From an uncultured Oscillospiraceae bacterium (lineage in GTDB: Bacteria > Bacillota > Clostridia > Oscillospirales > Ruminococcaceae), in NCBI GenBank assembly GCA_910578965.1, contig CAJTSP010000003.1:1-60175 (forward strand): a DNA stretch of 60,175 nucleotides. The letters run 5' to 3'. Of the stretch, positions 32,423-40,500 are shown in pieces (within the stretch, counting starts at the first letter, position 1; each line of letters begins with the position of its first letter). The notes beneath the pieces were generated by a model. The model did not search any database. It saw nothing but the letters and a program-made list of their open reading frames with translations, and was not told where the DNA came from. A program made the position numbers and the translations under genes.

Positions 32423-33691
32423 TCATGCGCCCGACGGGCCAAAGGCCCTGTCTGCCGCCATCAGGATGCCGGCACGACTGGCTGCAAAGTTCAGCCCGCC
32501 CTGGAGGTAGGCAGTATAGGGCGGACGCAGCGGGCCGTCGCAGGACAGTTCAATGCTGCTGCCAAGGGTAAACGCCCCTGCCGCCATCACCACCTCACTG
32601 GCGTAGCCCGGCATGGCATAGGGCTCGGGGCGAACAAAGCTGTCCACCGGGCTGCCGGCCTGGATGCCCTGGCAAAAGCTCACCAGCGCCTCGGCGCTGC
32701 CGGCCTCAAAGCTGGTAATGATATCGTTCCGGTCGGCATGGGGAGCGGGCTGGGCCGGGATGCCCAGCAGCCCCAGCAGGGCGCTGGCATATACGCTGCT
32801 CTTGAGCGCCTCGGCCGTAACCCCCGGCGCATAGTAAAGCCCCAGGTACATCTGCCGCAGCACATCAAGGGTACAGCCCAGCTCCCGCCCGGTGCCCGGC
32901 GCGGTAAGGCGGTGGCCGCAGCGCTCCACAAGGTCGGCCCGGCCCGCGATGTACCCGCCGGTGGGCGCGATACCGCCGCCGGGGTTTTTAATCAGACTGC
33001 CGACCATAAGGTCCGCCCCGGCGCCGACCGGTTCGGCCGTTTGGGTAAATTCGCCGTAGCAGTTGTCCACAAACACAATGATTTTTGGGTTGGCCGCGCG
33101 GGCCGTGCGGCCAATAGCGCCGATCGTCTCAAGGCTGAGGGCCGGCCGGTTTGCGTAGCCCCGGCTGCGCTGGATGTGGCAGACCGTCGCGGTTTTGGCC
33201 TTTTGTGCGATGAGGGCAAGGTCGGGGCTGCCGTTTGGCAGCAGCGGGGCCTCGTCGTAGCCGATGCCGTATTCAGCCAGGCTACCGCAGCCCACGCCCT
33301 CCCCGTCGATGCCGATGACCCCAGCCAGGGTGTCGTACGGGCGGCCGGTGGCAGCCAGCAGGGTATCGCCGGTGCGCAGGCAGCCAAACAGCGCCACCGT
33401 GAGCGCGTGGGTGCCGGACAAAAAATGGCTGCGGCAGAGCGCGTCCTCCGCCCCCATCACCCGGGCAAAGAGGGCGTCCAGCTTGTCCCGCCCAGCGTCG
33501 TCGTAGCCGTAGCCGGTGCTGCCCACCAGATGGGTGGCGGCCACGCCGCAATCAATAAAGGCGCGCAGCATCTTGAGCTGGTTATGCTCTTTGATCTGCT
33601 CGATCCGGGCAAAAGGCTTTTGGCAAAGCTCCATCGCCTGCCCGTCCAGCCTGAGCAGCGGCTCGGAAACCGAAAAAAATTCTTCGATCAT
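32423..33691 (-). CDS. Methionine gamma-lyase family (aluminium-resistance-type) PLP protein
   Basis: PLP-dependent protein, 422 aa. ATG at 33691 has AAAAAGGAGAG upstream. The family (Met_gamma_lyase, cystathionine beta-lyase fold) is recognised by ATHLVGSTGYGYDDAGRDKLDALFARVMGAE, SHFLSGTHALTVALFGCLR, VFVDNCYGEF and GSLIKNPGGGIAPTGGYIAG, where the Lys would hold PLP. Members are often annotated as aluminium resistance or methionine gamma-lyase proteins without firm biochemical proof. It is the last gene of a possible murD-GNAT-MGL strand group, with a 157-nt gap upstream. Confidence 0.88.
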   Translation of the reverse strand: MIEEFFSVSEPLLRLDGQAMELCQKPFARIEQIKEHNQLKMLRAFIDCGVAATHLVGSTGYGYDDAGRDKLDALFARVMGAEDALCRSHFLSGTHALTVALFGCLRTGDTLLAATGRPYDTLAGVIGIDGEGVGCGSLAEYGIGYDEAPLLPNGSPDLALIAQKAKTATVCHIQRSRGYANRPALSLETIGAIGRTARAANPKIIVFVDNCYGEFTQTAEPVGAGADLMVGSLIKNPGGGIAPTGGYIAGRADLVERCGHRLTAPGTGRELGCTLDVLRQMYLGLYYAPGVTAEALKSSVYASALLGLLGIPAQPAPHADRNDIITSFEAGSAEALVSFCQGIQAGSPVDSFVRPEPYAMPGYASEVVMAAGAFTLGSSIELSCDGPLRPPYTAYLQGGLNFAASRAGILMAADRAFGPSGA

Positions 33692-33848
33692 CGTTCTCTC
33701 CTTTTTGTTTTTCCCGGGGTTGGGCGCAATGGGGCAGATATCCCGGCCAGGCGGGATGTCCCCGGACGCTCTCCCCCTGCGGCTCTGGATACCGCTGCCT
33801 GCCGCTTTGTAGCTGTCCGGCCTGCCCGGCAAAAGCGGGCGAGCCGGC

Positions 33849-34706
33849 TCAGGGCCCGGGTGCAAGGCAGAACCAATCGCCCTGCGGCAAAAAGCCCAGA
33901 CGCGCGTAAAAGCCGGCACGCTGCGGGATGCAAAGCAGCCAAAGGGCGCTGCCGCCGTGGTGCGCGATGGCGGCAGCGGTCTGCACCAGCCAGCCGCCCA
34001 GCCCGCGGCCCCGCAGGCCGCTGCGCACCTGCACCGCCGCAAGGCTCACCGCGCGGCCGTGCACCCCGGTGAGGGCGGCGAGGCCCGCGGCGGGCTGCCC
34101 GGCCGGGCTTATGAGCAGGGCGGCGTGCCCTAGCCCCACGGCTGCCCGGGCATCCAGCTCCCGGGCAAAGAGGGCGGCCGCCTGCCGGCCGGCGTTTGGG
34201 GCGCTGTCCGGGCTGTTTTGCGCCGCCGGGGCGTCCTCGCTAAAGGTCCCCTCCCGCAACAGAAAATCGGCCAGCGGCCCGGCGGTTTCCAGCCCGGCCA
34301 GCCGCCAGCCGGCGGGCAGGGGCGGCGGGGCGGGGGTATCCGGCCGCACGGGCAGGCAGAAGCCCCGCATCTGCCCGGTGGGCGCAAAGCCCTGCGGCGG
34401 CGGCCCGCCGGCCCGCAGTGTGAGCCGCCGGACATTGGCGTACCGCAAAAAAGCGCCCCACTCCTCGGGGTCATGGACGCCGCAGGCCCAGGCCGCGCCG
34501 CCCCGCAGGGCCAGCGCGAAGGGCTTTTCATCGGGGCCGGCGGCAAAAAAATGCCAGCCGCCCGCCCCCCTCGCCTGCCCCTTGCCAAAGGCGTACCAGG
34601 CCGAGGCCAGTTCCGCCCCCGGAAGGGGCTGGGCCTCGGCGGCGGCCAGAAAGGCCCGCTCGGCCTGCCGGCAGGCGGGGTTCTGCCCGTCCAGCGCGCG
34701 GATCAA
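33849..34706 (-). CDS. GNAT-family N-acetyltransferase
   Basis: Acetyltransferase of 285 aa. The C-terminal GNAT core is clear: LAAVQVRSGLRGRGLGGWLVQTAAA (RGxGxG acetyl-CoA loop) and AGFYARLGFLPQGDWFCL. The N-terminal 140 residues are Ala/Pro/Gly-rich and less conserved. Its start is a TTG overlapping the murD stop (TTGA at 34703-34706), which suggests coupled translation even though no clear ribosome site is seen. Substrate unknown; the order with murD is probably chance. Confidence 0.8.
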   Translation of the reverse strand: MIRALDGQNPACRQAERAFLAAAEAQPLPGAELASAWYAFGKGQARGAGGWHFFAAGPDEKPFALALRGGAAWACGVHDPEEWGAFLRYANVRRLTLRAGGPPPQGFAPTGQMRGFCLPVRPDTPAPPPLPAGWRLAGLETAGPLADFLLREGTFSEDAPAAQNSPDSAPNAGRQAAALFARELDARAAVGLGHAALLISPAGQPAAGLAALTGVHGRAVSLAAVQVRSGLRGRGLGGWLVQTAAAIAHHGGSALWLLCIPQRAGFYARLGFLPQGDWFCLAPGP

Positions 34707-36118
34707 AGGGCGCTCACCAGCCGCTTGAAATGTCGGCCCCGCTCCTCAAAATTGGGGTAAAGGTCGAAGCTGGCCGAGGCCGGCGAGAGGATGACCTCGT
34801 CCCCCGGCTTTGCGGCCTGGCGCGCCAGGGCCACCGCCTCCTCCATGCTGCCGGCGTGCAGGATGGCAAGCCCGGCGCCGGCAAAGCCCGGCTGGGCCCG
34901 GACTGCCGCCTCGATGCGGGGGCCGGTAGCCCCCATGAGCACCAGCACCTTGACATGGGCGAGGATCTCGGGCGCGAGCGGCTCGTAGGGGATCTGCTTG
35001 TCGTACCCGCCGGCGATGAGGATGAGCTTTTGCGAAAAGCTGCGCAGCCCCGCGATGGTGCGGGTGGGGCTTGTGCCGATGGAATCATTATACCACTGCA
35101 CCCCGTCCAAAAGGCGCACCGGCTCGATGCGGTGCTCGACCCCGGTAAAGCTGGCGCCCACCGCTGCGATGGCCGAAACCGGCGCCCGGCCCCAGACCGC
35201 CGCCGCCGCGGCCAGCAGGTTTTCGATGTTGTGCAGCCCCCGCAGCTTAACCTCGCTTTGGGGCAGGATGGGGGTGACCCTTGTCCCGCCGGGCGCGGCC
35301 GGGTCCGGCTCGGCCATGCAGAGCATGCCGTCCGCGCGCAAAAACGCGCCGTCTGTTGTTTCGCGCAGGCGGGTAAACCAGACCTGCCGGCCCCTACAGT
35401 CGGCCTGCATGGCGCGGCTGACCTCGTTTTCGTAGCCCAGCACCGCGCGGCAACCGTCGTCCTGGTACAGCAGGATGTTCCGTTTGGCGTCGATATATTC
35501 CTGCATATCCTTGTGGTGATCCAGGTGGTTGGGGGTGACGTTGGTGACCACTGCTACCCGGGGGCTGCGCCGCATGCTGATGAGCTGGAAGCTGGACAGC
35601 TCGACCACCGCAGCATCCCTGGGCGCTACCTCGGCCAGGATGGGCAGCAGCGCCCGGCCGATGTTGCCGCCCAGATGCACGGTGCGGCCGGCCTGCTGCA
35701 GCATGGCCGCGATGAGGCTGGTGGTGGTGGTTTTGCCGTCCGACCCGGTGACCGCGATGATCTCGCAGGGGCAGTACGCAAAAAAAAGCTCCATCTCGCT
35801 GGTAACAAGGGTGCCGGCGGCCTTTGCGGCCTGCAGGGCGGGGGTATAATATTCAAAGCCGGGGGTGCGCAGGATGACGTCCTGCCCGGCAAAGCCGTCC
35901 ATGTAGCCCTCGCCCAGGCTGAACGAGACGCCCAGCCCCGCCAGCATCCGGCCGGTCTCGCCAAATTCCTCCAGGCTGGTCTTGCGGTCGCAGAGGGTGA
36001 CCTGCGCCCCCATCTCGACAAACTGGGGGATCAGCTCCCGATGGCTGACTCCCGCCCCGATAAAGGCCACCTTTTTGCCCCGCACAAGGGCGGCCAGCGC
36101 GGCACGGTCACACTGCAT
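34703..36118 (-). CDS. murD: UDP-N-acetylmuramoyl-L-alanine--D-glutamate ligase
   Basis: Cytoplasmic peptidoglycan precursor ligase (EC 6.3.2.9), 471 aa. ATG at 36118 has AAAAAGGAGAG upstream. Features in order: N-terminal Rossmann segment VAFIGAGVSHRELIPQFVEMGAQVTLCDRK, the Mur ligase P-loop VTGSDGKTTTTSLIAAML, ELSSFQL, NVTPNHLDHHKDMQEY, the C-terminal HRIEPVRLLDGVQWYNDSIGTSPTRT and ILSPASASFDLYPNFEERG. These are MurD signatures. It lies outside the usual dcw cluster. The promoter is just upstream. Confidence 0.95.
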   Translation of the reverse strand: MQCDRAALAALVRGKKVAFIGAGVSHRELIPQFVEMGAQVTLCDRKTSLEEFGETGRMLAGLGVSFSLGEGYMDGFAGQDVILRTPGFEYYTPALQAAKAAGTLVTSEMELFFAYCPCEIIAVTGSDGKTTTTSLIAAMLQQAGRTVHLGGNIGRALLPILAEVAPRDAAVVELSSFQLISMRRSPRVAVVTNVTPNHLDHHKDMQEYIDAKRNILLYQDDGCRAVLGYENEVSRAMQADCRGRQVWFTRLRETTDGAFLRADGMLCMAEPDPAAPGGTRVTPILPQSEVKLRGLHNIENLLAAAAAVWGRAPVSAIAAVGASFTGVEHRIEPVRLLDGVQWYNDSIGTSPTRTIAGLRSFSQKLILIAGGYDKQIPYEPLAPEILAHVKVLVLMGATGPRIEAAVRAQPGFAGAGLAILHAGSMEEAVALARQAAKPGDEVILSPASASFDLYPNFEERGRHFKRLVSAL

Positions 36119-36325
36119 AAAACCCACTCTCCTTTTTGTAATACGGTGGTTGCATGAGGGAACAAGGGCGGAAGCTGGATTTTTTTGATCTCCTGTTTTT
36201 GTCCCACCGCCGCATTTTTTACCAGGGCATTTTGCGGCGCTCCCGGCAGGCGGGGCAGCCGGCAAAAATGCAGGCGCGCCCTGCGTTTTATGCCCTGCCG
36301 CAGCCTGCCGTAAAGCGTCCCTCCT

Positions 36326-36354
36326 ATTATAATCGGTTTTGGCGGGCGGCGCAA
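36326..36354 (-). promoter_or_regulatory. Promoter of murD
   Basis: Minus strand TTGCGC (36354-36349), 17-nt spacer, perfect TATAAT (36331-36326). About 200-nt leader before murD. Confidence 0.55.
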
Positions 36355-36385
36355 CGCAAAACGGGGCGCAGGGGGTTTATGTTTT

Positions 36386-36414
36386 TTGACGAAATTTGTG
36401 AAATCTGCTATATT
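36386..36414 (+). promoter_or_regulatory. Promoter of the orphan peptide-binding lipoprotein
   Basis: TTGACG (36386-36391), 17-nt spacer, TATATT (36409-36414), about 110 nt before the GTG start. A strong match. The 412-nt gap 36119-36531 holds this and the murD promoter back to back. Confidence 0.65.
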
Positions 36415-36531
36415 TAAGGTTCAGAAAATATTTTGCGAGGCCGCCGCGTGCGGCCCGCTTACTGCATAGAGTAAAGCAGGGCTTTTTGATTCAGGCGGCC
36501 CGGCTTTTAAGACGGAAAAGGGAGGCAGACG

Positions 36532-38118
36532 GTGAGTAGGATACGGCGTATCTGCATAGGGATATGGGCCGGACTGTTTTTTGCGGCCGGGCTGGCGGGC
36601 TGTGGGGGGAGCGCCAACAGTTTTACCTGGCGGGCGGCACGGGTACCCAACAACCTGGACCCGCAACTGGCAGCCGAGAGCCCCGAGATCATTGCGGTAA
36701 CCCATCTGTTCAGCGGGCTGTACCGGCTGGACGCCGAGGGGACGCCCCGGCTGGACTGTGCCGAGAGCGCCGAGGTGTCCGCAGACGGGCTTGTATGGAC
36801 CTTCCGGCTTAAGGCCGGGATGCGGTATGCATCGCGCCGGGGCGAGGATGCAGGCTATGCGGTAACGGCCGAGGATTTTGTGTTTGGGCTGCGGCGGGTA
36901 TTTTTGCCCGAAACCGCCAGCCCCTATGCAGAGGCGCTGGGGGGTATTTTGGGCAGCGAAACATTGTTGGAAGGGGGCGACCCCTCTGCGCTGGGGGTTC
37001 GGGCGCCGGATGAGCTGACACTGGAGATCACCCTGCGTGAACCGGATGAGCACCTGCCCGAAAAGCTCTGCCTGCCCGGAGCCATGCCCTGTGACGAGGA
37101 GTTTTTTGAGAGCACCGGCGGGGCCTACGGGCTGAGTACAAACACCACCATTGGCAACGGCAGCTTTTATTTGTATAACTGGACCGAAAGCGGCCTGTTT
37201 TTACGGCGGACGGCCGCGGGTGGGCAGATCGGCAGCCTGCGGATCGTGCTGGCGCAGAACGACGCCACCGCACCGGGCAGCGCGGGGTCCGATGCGGGGC
37301 CAGCCGGGCAGCAGCCGGCGGCACAGGGGCCGGTGGAGCTGATCACAAACGGGAAATGCGACGCGGCCCTTTACGAAGGCCCGCCTGGCACCGGCCTGAC
37401 CGAGCTGCCCTATACTACCACAACCTGGGGGTTGGTTTTCCGGTGCGACGAAGGGCCGCTGGCAAATGCCCGGCTGCGCCGTGCCCTGGGGGCGACAGCC
37501 TACGGCCTTGTGTTGGACCTGCCCGCCGGCTGTGCGCCTGCCGAGGGCCTGACCCCGCCGGATATGGATTACGGCGCGGGCCGCACCCTGCCCGCACCGG
37601 AGGACCCGGCGCCGCTGTACCGGGAAGCCCTGGCCGAGCTGGGCATGGCGCAGATATCCGGCCTGACCGTGCTGGTGCCGCAGGGCTATGCGCAACTGTT
37701 TGGGCAGATAAACCAAGAATGGCAGCGCCAGCTTTCGTTGTTCTGCAAGGTGCAGGAGCTTCCCTTGGAGGAGCTGCTGGAGCGATTGGCCGCCGGGGAT
37801 TATGAAATTGCGCTGGCCCCCTTTGCCCCCGAGAGCAGCAGCCCCGCCAGCCTGCTGCGGCAGTTTGGCCCGGACGGCGTATGCGCCCTGCACACACCGG
37901 GATTTTTGCAGGCGTTGGCAGAGGCCGAAGACTTTGCACCTGGCAGCGGCGGGTGGGCCGGCGCGATACAGGCAGCCGAGCGCGCACTGCTGGCCGAGTG
38001 TCCGGTTCTGCCGCTGTTTTACCAGACCAAAGCGCTGCTGGTGGCCCCCGGCATTGAGGGAATCGTCTTCAGCCCCTTCGCGCCCAGCATTGACCTGACC
38101 TGGGCGGTGAGGGGGTAA
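36532..38118 (+). CDS. Peptide/oligopeptide ABC transporter substrate-binding lipoprotein (orphan)
   Basis: Extracellular binding protein of the OppA/DppA family (SBP_bac_5), 528 aa. GTG at 36532 is preceded by GGGAGG. A signal peptide and lipobox (GLAGC) are followed by family motifs: AARVPNNLDPQLAAESPEIIAVTHLFSGLYRLD, SADGLVWTFRLKAGMRYA, and VTAEDFVFGLRRVF. The usual length and C-terminal domain are present. No permease or ATPase gene lies next to it, so it must use a transporter encoded elsewhere or sense peptides. It is monocistronic from the promoter at 36386 and ends before repeat copy D. Confidence 0.9.
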   Translation: MSRIRRICIGIWAGLFFAAGLAGCGGSANSFTWRAARVPNNLDPQLAAESPEIIAVTHLFSGLYRLDAEGTPRLDCAESAEVSADGLVWTFRLKAGMRYASRRGEDAGYAVTAEDFVFGLRRVFLPETASPYAEALGGILGSETLLEGGDPSALGVRAPDELTLEITLREPDEHLPEKLCLPGAMPCDEEFFESTGGAYGLSTNTTIGNGSFYLYNWTESGLFLRRTAAGGQIGSLRIVLAQNDATAPGSAGSDAGPAGQQPAAQGPVELITNGKCDAALYEGPPGTGLTELPYTTTTWGLVFRCDEGPLANARLRRALGATAYGLVLDLPAGCAPAEGLTPPDMDYGAGRTLPAPEDPAPLYREALAELGMAQISGLTVLVPQGYAQLFGQINQEWQRQLSLFCKVQELPLEELLERLAAGDYEIALAPFAPESSSPASLLRQFGPDGVCALHTPGFLQALAEAEDFAPGSGGWAGAIQAAERALLAECPVLPLFYQTKALLVAPGIEGIVFSPFAPSIDLTWAVRG

Positions 38119-38155
38119 TGCAGGCCGGTACGGAGCACGTTTGGGGACGGCCTTA

Positions 38156-38220
38156 GGCCAATCTGGGGGGCGGTTTTAGGCCAATCTGGGGGGCATGCCC
38201 CCCAGGCCCCCATTTGGGGG
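38156..38220 (+). repeat. Palindromic intergenic repeat, copy D with partial tandem unit
   Basis: A partial unit GGCCAATCTGGGGGGC (38156-38171) is followed by a full unit from 38179: GGCCAATCTGGGGGGC, AT centre, GCCCCCCAGG, CCCCCATTTGGGGG. It follows the peptide-binding lipoprotein gene by about 40 nt. Confidence 0.7.
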
Positions 38221-38236
38221 ATTTTAGGATATTGGT

Positions 38237-38286
38237 TAAAAAAACAGGGGCATCGCCAGCAATCAGGCGTAGCCTCTGCTTTTTTG
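38237..38286. terminator. Bidirectional terminator between the lipoprotein gene and the alkylation-repair operon
   Basis: CAGGGGCATCGCC (38245-38257) pairs with GGCGTAGCCTCTG (38266-38278) with small mismatches. Plus strand TTTTTT at 38280-38285; minus strand TTTTTTT from 38238-38244. Confidence 0.85.
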
Positions 38287-38640
38287 TTATCTTTCAAAAA
38301 ATGCATTTGAATCCGCCGGGGCCTCCGCCCGGCCTGTATCGGTGTATTCCCGAAGCGCGGCGCAGACCGTAATCTTATAGATTTCAAAGAGCTTCTCCCG
38401 CCCTTCTTGCTGGCTTATACGGTGTTCAACGGTGTTCCGCCATCGCTCCACCGCCGCCTCGTCTGTCCAGATATTCATGGAAAGCAGTTTCCCGTCCTTG
38501 TTCAGGCTGGAAAACCGTTCAGCCCGGATAAAGCCGTCAAAATCTGAGAGCAGGGGTTTCAGCATGGCGGCAAGGTCAAGGTATCGCTTCATGCCCTCCT
38601 TTGTGGGCTTAACTTCAAATAGAACGACGATGTTGCTCAT
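38287..38640 (-). CDS. Antibiotic biosynthesis monooxygenase (ABM) domain protein
   Basis: Small alpha-beta barrel protein, 117 aa. ATG at 38640 has AGGAGG 8 nt upstream. The segment VLFEVKPTKEGMKRYLDLAAMLKPLLSDFDGFI, then LLSMNIWTDEAAVERWRNTVEH, is typical of ABM-fold heme or quinol monooxygenases, often dimers. It overlaps the ogt stop by 4 nt (ATGA) and is the last gene of the alkylation-repair operon, an unusual partner. Lower GC than the surrounding genes. Function here unknown. Confidence 0.85.
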   Translation of the reverse strand: MSNIVVLFEVKPTKEGMKRYLDLAAMLKPLLSDFDGFIRAERFSSLNKDGKLLSMNIWTDEAAVERWRNTVEHRISQQEGREKLFEIYKITVCAALREYTDTGRAEAPADSNAFFER

Positions 38641-39113
38641 AATAGTTCCTCCTGTTGAGTGAATTTTTTCTCTAACTGAAGCAGCGATTCTTTCATGTCC
38701 AGGCCGCTGCCATAGCCCACCAACTTGCCATTCGCACCAATGACCCGGTGACAAGGGACGGCAATTAAAATCGGGTTCTGATGATTTGCCATGCCTACGG
38801 CCCGGCAAGCCTTGGGGTTTCCAACTGCGGCGGCAATTTCCCCATAAGTACGTGTTTCTCCGTAAGGAATGGCGCACAATGCCTGCCACACCTTCTGCTG
38901 AAATTCTGTACCCCGGAGGAGGTAAGGAAAATCAAATTCCCGGCGCCGGCCGTTCAGATACTCCGTGACCTGCTGAAACACCATATCGGTCAATGCTGTC
39001 CTCCCCTCATTACGGATCGGCTCGCTTGTCCGCATAAGGAGGGTGACGGCGTTGTCTTGGTATCCAATTTTGAGCTGGTCAAAGGGAAACGGATAAACCG
39101 CATAGCTATTCAT
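38637..39113 (-). CDS. ogt: Methylated-DNA--protein-cysteine S-methyltransferase
   Basis: O6-alkylguanine-DNA alkyltransferase (EC 2.1.1.63), 158 aa, which moves the alkyl group from DNA to its own Cys. The active site is IAVPCHRVIGANGKLVGYGSGLDMK (PCHRV with the acceptor Cys), preceded by the HTH segment FQQKVWQALCAIPYGETRTYGEIAAAVGNPKACRAVGMA. ATG at 39113 overlaps the end of ada by 8 nt. It supplies the methyltransferase domain that the adjacent Ada lacks. Confidence 0.95.
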   Translation of the reverse strand: MNSYAVYPFPFDQLKIGYQDNAVTLLMRTSEPIRNEGRTALTDMVFQQVTEYLNGRRREFDFPYLLRGTEFQQKVWQALCAIPYGETRTYGEIAAAVGNPKACRAVGMANHQNPILIAVPCHRVIGANGKLVGYGSGLDMKESLLQLEKKFTQQEELL

Positions 39114-39660
39114 GTTTTATGCCCTCCTTACGGTACTCACCGGGCGTTTTCCCGGTCTCTTTTTTGAAAAAACTATAAAATGCTGTCAGACTGCCAAAAC
39201 CGACCTGATAGGCGATGTCGATCACCTTTGTGTCGGTATCCAGCAAAAGCCGCTGGGCCTCCTTCAAACGGAGAGAATCAGAATATGCTTTTGGCGTCAT
39301 GCCATATTCGGCTTTGAAAACGTCCACAGCCCTCCGTGAACTGAGGCCGATTTCTGTTAATCCCTGGTTGAGTTTCTCCTGCTCGGCAAACGCATGGTCT
39401 ATTTTTCCCTTTACCATTTCTGCTATTTCCCTCATAGGGTGGTAGTCAAGTAAATCGCTCCGGCATCGTTTACAGGGATGAAACCCCGCATCGCGGGCCT
39501 CCTGTGCGGTTGAGAAAAAGCAAATATTTCCCCGCTTGGGTGGCTTTGACTTGCAGGAGGGGCGGCAGTAGATCCCTGTTGTTTTCACAGCATAAAAGAA
39601 CACACCGTCATAGCTGGAATCATTTTGAATGACAGCTTCCCACATCTCCTGCTCGGTCAT
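39106..39660 (-). CDS. ada: Ada-type methyl-phosphotriester sensor/AraC transcription factor (short, no methyltransferase domain)
   Basis: Bifunctional alkylation sensor, 184 aa. The N-terminal Ada zinc domain is present: GIYCRPSCKSKPPKRGN and FHPCKRCRSD (the four Cys ligands, one of which accepts the methyl from phosphotriesters). An AraC HTH follows (VIDIAYQVGFGSLTAFYSFFKKETGKTPGEYR). The C-terminal Ogt domain of E. coli Ada is absent, being encoded separately next door, as in Bacillus AdaA. It should activate its own operon after alkylation. The start ATG at 39660 overlaps the alkA stop. Confidence 0.93.
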   Translation of the reverse strand: MTEQEMWEAVIQNDSSYDGVFFYAVKTTGIYCRPSCKSKPPKRGNICFFSTAQEARDAGFHPCKRCRSDLLDYHPMREIAEMVKGKIDHAFAEQEKLNQGLTEIGLSSRRAVDVFKAEYGMTPKAYSDSLRLKEAQRLLLDTDTKVIDIAYQVGFGSLTAFYSFFKKETGKTPGEYRKEGIKHE

Positions 39661-40301
39661 TTTGTCACCTTCTTTGGCATTGGGTCGGTCAATTCCGGGA
39701 TGGCACCACCAGCGATTGCCCATAAATAAAGGCTTGCCACTGTCCCATAGGGGGAATACCGCTTGCGGTATCTTTCAAACTTTGCCCTGTCAATCTTTCT
39801 GTGTCGGTACAGCATACGCATACCCCGATGAATAGCCAAGTCACCAAAGCTGACAACATCGGGCCGCTGCATACAAAATGTCATAATCATTTCTGCTGTC
39901 CAAATACCGATGCCTTTCAAGGCTGAAAGCTCCTTTATCACTTCTGTATCGGTCAGCCTGTCAAGACCCTCAATATCAAAGGTTCTCCCTTGAACCTTCT
40001 CGGCAAAGTCCAAAATGTAATCGGCCTTTTTGAACGTCATTCCAACCGCCTGCAATTCTTCCCGGCCAAAGGCGAGGATTGTGTCTGCCGTAATGTTCCC
40101 CAGACGTTCATTCAAGCGTTTCCACAATGTGGCCTGGGCCGTGGTGGAGATTTGCTGTCCGATGATATGATGAACGACGGAAGAAAACAGGTCAGTGTCC
40201 ACAGCCCGGTCGATATGCCCGATTTGGTCAATGGCATTACCCAGCCGCTTATCTTTGGCCTTCAAGTAAGATATTTCTTTCTCTCCATACACAAAGAACA
40301 T
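39657..40301 (-). CDS. alkA: DNA-3-methyladenine glycosylase II
   Basis: HhH-GPD superfamily base-excision glycosylase (EC 3.2.2.21), 214 aa. ATG at 40301 has GAGG 8 nt upstream. The helix-hairpin-helix LKGIGIWTAEMIMTF and the catalytic Asp in VVSFGDLAIHRGM (HhH-GPD signature) are intact, with FSSVVHHIIGQQISTTAQATLWKRL at the N-terminal side. It removes alkylated purines. It is first of the alkA-ada-ogt-ABM operon; all genes overlap by 4-8 nt. The composition (about 50% GC by eye) is lower than the rest of the window, which suggests transfer. Confidence 0.94.
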   Translation of the reverse strand: MFFVYGEKEISYLKAKDKRLGNAIDQIGHIDRAVDTDLFSSVVHHIIGQQISTTAQATLWKRLNERLGNITADTILAFGREELQAVGMTFKKADYILDFAEKVQGRTFDIEGLDRLTDTEVIKELSALKGIGIWTAEMIMTFCMQRPDVVSFGDLAIHRGMRMLYRHRKIDRAKFERYRKRYSPYGTVASLYLWAIAGGAIPELTDPMPKKVTK

Positions 40302-40321
40302 CACAAACACCTCGTGTTTGA

Positions 40322-40330
40322 ATTATAGCA
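40322..40330 (-). promoter_or_regulatory. Extended -10 promoter of the alkylation-repair operon
   Basis: Minus strand TGCTATAAT (40330-40322), a perfect extended -10, about 21 nt before alkA. The -35 region (AAGAAA) is poor, as expected for a promoter that needs activation by methylated Ada; AT-rich sequence lies upstream to 40400. Confidence 0.6.
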
Positions 40331-40410
40331 TAGCCTGCGGCATATTTCTTTTCGATTATGGAAATCCAATTTTACTGAAAACGAACAAACTATAACTCCA
40401 TGCACAAGCG

Positions 40411-40446
40411 CAAGAAAAAACGGCGCAGCAACCGCCACGCCGTTCT
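40411..40446 (-). terminator. Terminator of the DUF362 gene
   Basis: Minus strand AACGGCG (40444-40438) pairs with CGCCGTT (40425-40419), then TTTTTTCTTG. It ends the 40501-41385 gene. Confidence 0.8.
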
Positions 40447-40500
40447 GATCGGATCATTTTCATTTACAGGCACCGCCGCCGGCCAGCGGCCGGCGAAGCC

